This document shows positions 56,200 through 64,000 of a stretch of DNA of 64,000 nt, piece after piece. Location of the stretch: NCBI GenBank assembly GCA_034509755.1, contig CM067548.1, positions 12,848,018 through 12,912,017 on the forward strand, given 5' to 3'. Source of the stretch: Anisodus tanguticus. Lineage: Eukaryota > Streptophyta > Magnoliopsida > Solanales > Solanaceae. Position 1 is the stretch's first letter. Each line of letters opens with the position of its first letter. The position numbers were made by a program, and so were the translations under genes. A model generated the notes under the pieces. The model was not told where the DNA came from. It did no database searches and worked only from the letters and a program-made list of their open reading frames with translations.

Positions 56200-57525
56200 A
56201 TGATTCAGCACCCTAAGAGCGGTCACATTGACCCGCTGGAGATCAACATCAAGGAAGAACATGCCTACCTTTCCCATGTGGAAGCGAAACTCGACGGTAA
56301 ACCATGGTATGTCGACATAATAACATATCTAGAAAAGGGAGAGTATCCCAAAAACACCAGTCAACTAAAAGAAGACCATCAGAAGAATGACTAATGGTTT
56401 CTTCTTGAGCAAAGGAGTACTCTACAAGAGGACGCCCGATCTATGGTTACTCCGATGTGTCGACACCACCGAGTCCACAAAGCTACTCAAAGAGGTACAT
56501 GCCGCAACTTGCAGACCTCACATTAATGGGTTCATCCTGGCTAAAAATATCTTAAGGGAAGGCTACTACTGGATGATAATGGAAACCGATTGTAGCTGTT
56601 TAGTGCAAAGATGCCACTAGTGCCAACGTAGATTTGATCAACGTCCCACTAAATGAGTTTAATATCATGAGCTCACCATGGCCATTTATAGCCTGGGGTA
56701 TGTACGTCATTGGGCCCATAGAGTCGGTAGCCTCCAATGGACATTGCTTCATCCTGGTCGCCATAGACTACTTCATAAAGTGGTTGAAGCTACTTCTCAC
56801 AAGTCGATAATGAAGAAAGTGGTATCCAATTTTGTGTGCCACAACAATATATGATGATTTGACATTCCAAAGTCGATCATAAGAGACAGTAGCAAATCTA
56901 AATAGCCATCTGATGAAAGAAATCTGTGAATAATTCTGTATCACTCATCGGAATTCAACCGCATACAGGCCACAGATAAATAGAGTTGTAAAGGTAGCAA
57001 ATAAGAACATCAAGAGAATCTTAAGGAAAATGACCGACAATTATAAGTGTTGGCATAAATAGCAGCCCTACGCGTTGATAGGATATTGAACAACTACTCG
57101 GACCTTAACAGGAGCAACTACATACTTACTTGTCTACGGCACTGAAGTTGTGCTATCAGTCGAGGTAGAAATACCCTCACTCAGAATCATACAAGAAGCA
57201 GAATTGGACAATGCATAGTGGGTCCGGAAAAGATATGAGCAACTAGTTCTGATTGATGAGAAAATGATAGTTGTCGTATGCCACATCCAGCTATATCAAT
57301 AGAGAATGGCACATGCCTTCAACAAACGGGTGAGAGCCAAGATCTTTCAAGTAGGACAACTTTCCACACTAGGATGAGTACAAAGGAAAGTTCTCACTTA
57401 ACTGGCAAGAGCCCTACATAGTGCGCAAGGTACTATCAGGAGGAGCTATCGTGCTCACTGAAATAAATGGCCAAGAGTGGCCCAAAGAAATCAACTCAGA
57501 CGCAATCAAGAGGTATTACGTGTGA
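56200..57525 (+). pseudogene. pol: Integrase of element H
   Basis: HAYLSHVEAKLDGKPWYVDI and WFLLEQR / FFLSKGVLYKR precede the zinc-binding part, where LLKEVHAATCRPHINGFILA is seen. In the core, SPWPFIAWGMYVIGPIES has Tyr (56703-56705) at the first catalytic Asp, so the site is lost; VASNGHCFILVAIDYFIKWL and NLNSHLMKEIC follow. The tail reads QEPYIVRKVLSGGAIVLTEI, then NSDAIKRYYV and a TGA at 57523-57525, the natural pol end. Many stops and shifts between 56600 and 57400. Confidence 0.75.
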
Positions 57526-58835
57526 AGACACGATTCTCAAACTTGTAATCATCTTTTACTTGTAATCGCATTTCCTTACTTGTAATCACACATTTCTTTT
57601 ACTTGTAATCGTATTTCTCTGCTTGTAATTACATTAGAAAAACCAAACCAATTTCTTGTAACAAACTATGTGAGGACCTGATTCCAAAACAAAAAGAGGG
57701 GATACGTAGGCGTCCATTATGGACTTGGTTGCAATATTACCTAATTCCATCATTTTATGTAATATGAACTATGCGATGACCTGATTCCCAATGAGGGATA
57801 CGTAGGCTCTCTTCGAACTCACTCGTATTATCACAAAAAGTCAACCACATTAATTCTAAACTACGTTTTGACATGATTCCCGAGATGGGATACGTAGGAG
57901 CTCTTTGAGCTCGGTCGTACCAAACAAAACATCCAAATAAACCCTTAGGAAGTCTCATAGATACCAAGAAATCAAAGAATCGCCTCACACAATATAAACT
58001 AGGGCAGAATTTTTGAGGTCCTCTAAAAAATTCCATCAACAATCCGGCTCAAAGGATCAGCCGGACAAACTGGGGCAGAACTTTTGAGAAGATCTAAAAA
58101 ATTCCCTAGACAATATGGCTCAAAGGATCAGCAGGCCCAAGCAAATAAACTGGGACTGAATTTTGAGAGGAACTCAAATATTCCTTCAAATGCAAATCAG
58201 CCTAAGGATCAGCTGGTCAAAGCCCATAAACTAGGGCATACGTTTTGAGAGGAACTCAAAAATTCTTTCAAACGTAAATCAGCCCAAGAGTTAGCCGGCC
58301 CAAATATGCAACTGGATAAAGTTTTCGAGGGGGTCTCAAAAATTTCATCAGGACATGCAGAGAGCAGAAGTAGAGCATCGAAGATAGTCGAAGAACCTTG
58401 CTCAAGCGAATAATGTCATAACATGAGTTAATGATATTTTAAAAGTATATAAAATATTTTAAAGAAATTCTTTTTCAAAAATGTTTTCAAATATTTCTAC
58501 TCCAAACATTTTCTCTCATTTTACCGTGGCAGAAAAGGGGTCGAGACCAGAAAATAGAGAAATAACATTGCAGGAGTAGGCAACGCAAAATGACCAGATA
58601 GGAAACTAACGAATCTTTATGTGATTGCATGACATCGGAATATCATCGAAGGGACGACAGGTTTTCCTACTAACCTATTTACTCATAAATGAAATAGGTG
58701 AAACAAAATCCATTCCGATATCATAAAAACAACTACCAGGCATTGAGAGCCACCAAAGAAAGCAAAGACGCAACTTCAAAAAATGACGTAAGAGGTGTGA
58801 GGTAAAAAATACAACCTAACATTAAAAGTCAATAG
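57526..58835 (+). repeat. 3' UTR of element H with three short repeat arrays
   Basis: Three arrays follow the pol stop. (1) 57542-57637: five ACTTGTAATC-type units spaced 19-24 bp. (2) 57665-57930: three units of 92-96 bp, each with a CTGATTCCC/GATACGTAGG core (57701, 57797, 57889). (3) 57997-58350: five units of 70-81 bp starting AAACTGGGGCAGAAYTTTTG (57997, 58067, 58147, 58228, 58309). 58351-58835 has no clear structure. Tandem repeats in the 3' UTR are typical of Tat elements. Confidence 0.75.
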
Positions 58836-60105
58836 TCGAATGATATAATTCCAGTCGAAAGGCTATGGTCTTCGTTCTAAGGTTCGGTGATGTAATTCCA
58901 ATTGAAAGACTGTGGTCTTCACCCCAGTGTCGAATGATGAATTCCAGTCGAAAGGCTACGGTCTTCGTTCCATGATTCAGTGATGTAATTCTAGTCGAAA
59001 GGCTACGATCTTCACCCCAGTGTCGAATGATGTAATTTCAGTCGAAAGGTTGTGGTCTTCACCCCAGTTTCAAATAATGTCATTCCAGTGGAAAGGATGC
59101 AGTCTTCATTCCAAGAATCGGTGATGTAATTGTAGTCGAAAGGCTGCGGTCTTCACCCTAATGTCGAATGTTGTAATTCTAGTTGAAAGGTTGCGGTCTT
59201 CGTTCTAAGAGTGAGGTGATGTAATTCAAATTGAAAGGTTGTGATCTTCATCCTAGTGTCTAATGATGTAATTCAAGTCGAAAGGCTATGGTCTTCATTC
59301 CAAGATTTGGTGATGTAATTCCAGTCGAAAGGTTGTGGTCTTAACTCAGTGTCAAAAGATGTAATTCTAGTTGAAATGCTATGGTCTTTGTTCCAAGAGT
59401 CAATGATGTAATTCCAGTCAAAAGGTTGCGGTCTTCATTGTAAGAGTCGGTGATATAATTCCAGTCGAAAGGCTGCGATCTTCATCCCAATGTTTAATGA
59501 TGTAATTTCAGTCGAAAAGCTGCAGTATTCATTCCAAGAGTTGGTGATGTAATTCCAATCGAAAGGATACGGTCCTCACCCCAGTGTCGTGATGTAATTC
59601 TAGTCGAAAGGTTGCGGTCTTTGTTCTAAGAGTCAGTGATGTAATTCCAGTCGAAGGGGTACGGTCTTCACCGAGTGTCAAATAATGTAATTCCAGTCAA
59701 AATGATGTGGTCTGCATTCTAAGAGTCGGTGATGTAATTCCAGTTGAAACGTTGTGGTCTTCACCCAAGTGTCGAATGATATAATTCCATTCGAAAGGGT
59801 GCGGTCTTCATTCCAAGAGTCAGTGATGTAATTCCAGTAGAACGGTTGTAGTCTTCACCCTAGTGTCAAATGATGTAATTCCAGTTGAAAGGTTTAGGTC
59901 TTCATTCCAAGATTCAGATGATGTAATTCTAGTCGAAAGGCTGCAGTCTTCACCCCAGTGTTGAATTTTGTAATTCCAATCGAAAGGTTGTTTTTGTTTC
60001 AAGAGTCAGGTGATGTAATTCCAGTCAAAAGGTTGCGGTCTTTATCCCAAGTCCGGACAATGTAATTCTGGACAAAAGACGCAGTTTTCATTCCCCAAAA
60101 ATTAA
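58836..60105. repeat. Minisatellite, about 27 units of 47 bp
   Basis: Units read GATGTAATTCCAGTCGAAAG followed by GCTGCGGTCTTC and one of two ends: CATTCCAAGAGTCGGT (type a) or ACCCCAGTGTCGAAT (type b). The types mostly alternate, giving a 94-bp dimer. By eye I count 27 units; divergence between them is moderate and increases at the right edge. Reading frames over the array are chance. Confidence 0.85.
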
Positions 60106-60162
60106 AATACAGGACCAATAACATCTACCAAGGAGAGCCAGACAGTGTCACATGTGACACCA

Positions 60163-61440
60163 TGTAATGACCCGCTTGGTTGTTTCTTGCTAAAGACCCT
60201 TATTTGCTTGTTTGGCCCTTCTCGTAGAATCTTTGTGGGGTTTGTGATGCGCGGGGATGGTGGCATGGATCCCTATATCCATTTATATGAGTTTCGTATG
60301 AAAATCTCAAGATTAGAAACTTATAATTGGTTAGTTTGTCTCAAAGTTGACTTGTGGCTAGGTGGTTTCATTTCTAGGTTCCGTCACTTTCGATAGTTCT
60401 AGAGGGTTATTTATGACTTAGTCGAGTCATCGGTTTGCTTCCGAGGCAATCAGATGTATTTTGTGGCCTTATTTGTAAAGTTTAGATTTTGGTTGTCCTA
60501 GATGATTCTTTAGAAAAGTATGCCTTAGATTGGTTATTTGTGAAATTTGAGGGTACGAGCGAGTACGTACTATTTACCATAGATGAGCTTGTTTGGTTTG
60601 TGTCTGGGGGGTTCCGAGAGTGTTTCAGGTGTCTGATGGAGGTTTTTGGCTATTTTTCACTGTTGGTGTCTAGTTTCCGCCACGACGGAACAAGTATCTA
60701 CTTCAGCGGGTTGGCTTATCGAAGCGGAAGTTAGGGAAATGGGAAGTTCTGCCACAGCGGAATTGGGTCCGTTGTGGTTAGGGATGAAGTGTAAAGTGGC
60801 ATACGCTATGGTGAAGGCTTTTTCAGTTACAGTGGGTCCGCTCTAATGGAGTTGATTGCGCCGGGGAGGATCACTGTTCAGGTGTCCTATATATAAATCT
60901 TGGTCAAATTTTCTTTTCCAAAATAGTGTGTTCTCGAAACCAGCGCCGCATAAGGGTTATTTCAGAGCCTTCGGAGCATTTTCCACCTTGAGGTGATAGA
61001 TGTTTTCCCTTTTTGTTTTACGTTTATGATTCTAAGCTTATTAATGGTGGTTTAGCTTATTGTTTGAATTGGGAAAGATGGGTTATGCATATTGTGAGAT
61101 TAATAGAGTTGTATGGTTGGTTTTAATGGGGGTTTATGGATTGAATGATGTTAATATCATGAATTAGGATTGGATTATGTTAGATTATCATGTTATAAGT
61201 CTTAATTTGGTGATAGAAGCATGTTTTCAATTGGGAAAATTTCTAGGGTTTCAAATAGTTTTTGATTACCGTCCAATTGAGGCATCAGATGTGAATAGAT
61301 TTTCAATTAATTTAAGGATATGATTATCTAGTATGTAATCTTGGATATTGTGTGTTAAAGTATGAGTCTTAGTGGCATGGGCCCGGAATGGGTATTTAAA
61401 GTCTTGCTTTTATTATGTTCATCTTATTATTAACTATGTA
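60163..61440 (+). mobile_element. Tekay-type LTR (J), right end unclear
   Basis: It starts TGTAATGACCCG, close to the start of LTR A (TGTAACGACCCG). It has U3 with GC-rich CACGACGGAAC / GCCACAGCGGAA motifs (60680-60760), a TATA box CCTATATATAAATC (60887-60899) and a pyrimidine-rich leader. No TG...CA end or target copy is visible; near 61440 the sequence passes into the pararetroviral region. Frames at 60145-60846 are not credible genes. Confidence 0.5.
60887..60899 (+). promoter_or_regulatory. TATA box of LTR J
   Basis: CTATATATAAATC about 725 bp into the LTR, followed by a likely transcription start region and TTTTCTTTTCC. Confidence 0.55.
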
Positions 61441-61630
61441 ATACGCGTAAATAGACTTCGATCGTCACGAGGCAAGTCCTTAAGAAAAATCTAGAAAGAG
61501 AAAACCTTACCCCAAATTCCCAAAGTCATTGTACTCCCAAGATCTCTTCAAAATATTCAAGTTCAAATCTTTGTAAGTTTTGATATTTTTAATGCATTTG
61601 ATTATGGATGGTAATATCACATAATCTTTT

Positions 61631-61745
61631 TAAATTCTTTCATTATGTTTAAATTGTTGTTATAAATTTGGCCGGTTCTACCACCTTTAAATTCTTTCAT
61701 TATGTTTAAATTATAGTTATAAATTTGGTCAGTTCTACCGCCTAT
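61631..61745. repeat. 57-bp tandem duplication in the pararetroviral leader
   Basis: TAAATTCTTTCATTATGTTT starts at 61631 and 61688, each followed by an ATAAATTTGGYCRGTTCTAC run. Two copies, lightly diverged. Confidence 0.8.
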
Positions 61746-61917
61746 CTCATAAATTCTTACAGGTCCTTTTGAATTATGAATTCCCTCTTGGGAACCTTAA
61801 TTTAAAAGTTAATCTTATTTTATCTTACTTTCGGAATATTTATTAAATCAATTGGTTTTTTTATTCTTTATAATTATTTTGAAAATTTTGTTATCCCCTT
61901 AGATCCTTGGTGTTTGT

Positions 61918-61934
61918 TGGTATTAGAGCCAAGG
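61918..61934 (+). other. Primer binding site of the pararetrovirus
   Basis: TGGTATTAGAGCCAAGG, one mismatch from the initiator Met-tRNA complement. In caulimovirids this site marks the start of minus-strand synthesis and genome position 1. It is about 200 bp upstream of the first long frame. Confidence 0.7.
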
Positions 61935-62043
61935 GGGTAGAGATTATAGAAAAATTTATTCAGATTTATAAAATTCTTGTCAAGAGATTTAGGCTCTTTC
62001 GGGTGTTTTTGCCTAGGAAGGTCCTGGTAGTAAGTCCTTAGGG

Positions 62044-62077
62044 AAGGCAATTAACCCAGGAAGGCAATTAACCCAGG
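62044..62077. repeat. 17-bp perfect tandem duplication
   Basis: AAGGCAATTAACCCAGG twice in direct succession (62044-62060, 62061-62077), just before the first long frame. Confidence 0.9.
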
Positions 62078-62131
62078 AATAGCTTACGATTGTAAAATGA
62101 ACTTAAATTTTAAAAATAAGATTTTATAAAA

Positions 62132-63370
62132 ATGGATACGGTTTTCAATAGATCTACTTCTTCTAACTTTGATTCAACATCTTTCATGGATTCCAAGAAG
62201 ATAATAAATTCTGAGGAAATAGTTATATAAGACTTTGAAAAATTGATAGATAATTGGAAAATACCGAGAGTAACTAGAGATCAAATTTAAAAATATTCCA
62301 AATACCAATTGTTTAAAACAGATTACACAATTAAAACAGAAGAAAGAGATATTCAATTAACAAAACCCTTTGAAAGAATCCAATAACTTTCTCAAGATTC
62401 ATTGCAGAAACAAAAAGAAAGAAATTACAAGTACATCCATATTGTCTTGGTTCAAGTAGGGATAAAACCTTTAACAAAAGAATGACTAAATACTTCAATT
62501 CTTGTGATCTTAAGATTTGCCAGATTCACTAACTTTGAAGACTCCTTATTATGTTATGTTGAATCTAGCCTTTGCACAGGGCCAATCTCTTTTGATTGTT
62601 ATCCAAACTTTTCAGTATCTCTTAATGACAAAAATATCCTAAAATCCCTTATCTTACAAGTAAAAATCCATAATTACCAAATGCTTGAAGGGTCAATTCC
62701 AGTAGCAATAATCGTTAGAATCCATTACAAAGCTATGCTTTCTGCTTTTGCTACAAAATTCAGATAAAATAGCAAAAAAAAAGGTGAAATGTTACTATTA
62801 CAAACATATCTTTTCAGATCTAACACCGTAATACCAAGACCTATTAAATGGAAGGATGTTACCCTTCCAGAAGAATGGATCTTGGAAGAAGCAGTTAAAC
62901 CTGAACCACTAGAAACTTCCCAACCAAATACTTAACTTAAACAAGTAACCCAATACCAGGATGGTAGAGTTAGTCTATCATTCCTTAGAAAATCTACGAG
63001 TAATAGATACAATGATACATGTTCTATAGAGACCCTAGATTTAGGAAGAGTCTCACAAATTACTTCAATAATAAACACACCTTATAAAATAAAACCTAGA
63101 CATTCTATGTCAGATTTATCCAATTTAAGAAACGTAGACTATACCAACGAAATACCTAGACCCGTATATGAAAATTCCACTGCTAGAGAAAAAATAGATG
63201 TTCAACAACCAGATCAAGAACCTACTAGTCCAACATTTTCCTCAATAACAGAAAATATAGTAAACAAATTTGGAATTTTAGAAAAAGAATTTCAAGTAGA
63301 TAAAAAATTCCTACGTGAAGATTTTTATGGAAAAAAGAACTTGGTTCTTTCAAAACTTTTTAGATACTAG
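62132..63370 (+). pseudogene. Caulimovirid movement-protein region, stop-ridden
   Basis: The frame starting at ATG 62132 runs to 63370 without a frameshift but with in-frame stops, the first at codon 33 (62228-62230), others near 62288, 62382, 62484, 62765 and 62933. The part at about 62430-62760 has the conserved core of the caulimovirid movement protein (30K superfamily), which lets virus pass between cells through plasmodesmata. The part after 62933 (including an open stretch at 63107-63370, acidic and Ser/Thr-rich) is continuous with it and is likely the linker toward the capsid region. Stops dominate over indels, as expected of an old methylated insertion. Confidence 0.65.
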
Positions 63371-64000
63371 AAAACAAATACAAGAAATGTTTTATGAATT
63401 TATAGGAGAAAATAGAATAAACATTATATTCTTTGATTGATTTGAAATATATTCTTCTCAAAATTCCATAGACTATCCTTTTTCAAAATCAGTAAACCTA
63501 TTACAACTAGGAATAAAATACCAGAATGAGAGACCCTAGCTCATACTAGGAAAATCCAATCTAACCACCCTCTTCTACAAGGCATTAATTTTAATATACA
63601 TGGTCGCCTTGTAGAAGCAATTCCTTTTAAAAATCCAGCATAGGATAAGAAAACTAATATAAAATTCAATTAGCGCAAAAATATTTACAGATATTAATTT
63701 AAATTCTATAGGAAAACAATTAGATAGAATGGAAAATCACATACAAAAACAACTTTTAGTCACTATAGATTCCCAAAAAAATCTACAGAACTGAATTTAA
63801 AAAGCTCAAATTTTAAACCCTTTCAGGTATCTAAAGATAGTGTTAAAAACATTCAACAAAATAAGTCTGAATTTATTAGGGCTATACAAGATCAATTAAG
63901 TAGAATTGGGACATCTAGTAGTTCTAATACATAACCTATTGTCCCAGATACACCACAATCAAGTCACAAAATACAAACTTTGACACATGATTCTGATAAT
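63371..64000 (+). pseudogene. Downstream pararetroviral coding region, heavily broken
   Basis: Frame changes and stops every 10-30 codons. A helix-forming, Gln/Lys-rich stretch is readable near 63690-63920, consistent with the region between movement and capsid domains. No polymerase motif is reached before the window ends. Confidence 0.4.

Larger units (their letters stand above)
61440..64000 (+). mobile_element. Endogenous caulimovirid (pararetrovirus) fragment
   Basis: A tRNA-Met primer site at 61918 lies ahead of a leader, and a long frame then encodes a Caulimoviridae-type movement protein and following region. There are no LTRs or integrase, as expected for integrated pararetroviral DNA. 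It is cut by the window end, so coat protein and polymerase are not seen. The genus is not resolved; a solendovirus-like or petuvirus/florendovirus-like copy would fit a Solanaceae host. Many in-frame stops show it is an old, inactive copy. The left border is uncertain (between about 61430 and 61500). Confidence 0.65.

Noticed and set aside
59820..60002. 60-codon minus frame with repeated Ser/Thr-rich motifs
   Set aside because: It lies wholly in the 47-bp minisatellite; 47 is not a multiple of 3 and the frame is a by-product of the repeats.
58836..60105. CRISPR-like array
   Set aside because: Units are contiguous without unique spacers, and the sequence is plant DNA; it is a tandem minisatellite.
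60145..60846. Three open frames at 60145-60846 as a host gene
   Set aside because: They overlap the U3 of LTR J, start near the LTR border and show no domain or consistent frame.
1..64000. tRNA, rRNA or small RNA genes
   Set aside because: The tRNA-like signals seen are short primer sites complementary to the 3' end of initiator Met-tRNA; no cloverleaf or box A/box B pair was recognised.

Overview
The window is plant nuclear DNA made almost entirely of nested, decayed LTR retrotransposons, with one endogenous pararetrovirus copy at the right end. No intact host gene was found. The Ty3/gypsy proteins (Tekay/Del-like chromoviruses, Tat lineage), the very long LTRs, the initiator-Met-tRNA primer sites and the endogenous caulimovirid suggest a eudicot, most likely a Solanaceae species, in repeat-rich (pericentromere-like) chromatin. 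The taxon is an inference from repeat style; no host gene fixes it.

Layout. 1-3746: remnant of a Tat-lineage element on +, with a gag scrap, a long antisense extra ORF with an intron and its own TATA box, and a 3' LTR. 3747-6001: unrecognised, then a primer site and a 3.5 kb Tekay-type LTR on - (element A, 6018-9492). 9793-10431: hAT-like MITE. 10654-13390: truncated LTR (K). 13391-29310: a Tekay/Del chromovirus on - (element C). Its 3' LTR is split by two copies of a non-autonomous family, here called B (B1 13656-16747 on -, B2 16845-22210 on +). Its gag is split by a Mutator-like MITE (27933-28928). 29313-31597: two further LTR-like segments. 31598-40767: a second Tekay-type element on - (E), whose reverse transcriptase is interrupted by a 4.6 kb solo LTR (F) with a perfect target duplication. 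40768-44827: third B copy (B3). 44828-49330: element G on -, a different gypsy family with a tandem LTR-internal-LTR-internal structure. 49331-50870: a related LTR plus leader on +. 50871-60105: Tat-lineage gag-pol (H) with dual RNase H, followed by a repeat-rich 3' UTR that ends in a 27-unit minisatellite. 60163 to about 61440: another LTR (J). From about 61440 to the end: endogenous caulimovirid leader and movement-protein region, broken by in-frame stops.

Main point of interest. The three B copies share LTRs, primer site, leader and a purine-rich tract with a recognisable gypsy tail, but carry no RT, RNase H or integrase. That space holds a long acidic, cysteine-rich reading frame which I do not recognise and which is conserved in all three copies. 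B and the PR/gag/INT-bearing G element share the 5' leader, the tail motif over the polypurine tract and a 25-bp near-palindrome at a fixed place in U3. B therefore looks like a non-autonomous partner of a G-type parent that swapped its polymerase for an unknown gene.

Insertion order readable from the sequence: C is older than B1, B2 and the Mutator-like MITE; E is older than F; B3 abuts both E and G and has lost its left end.
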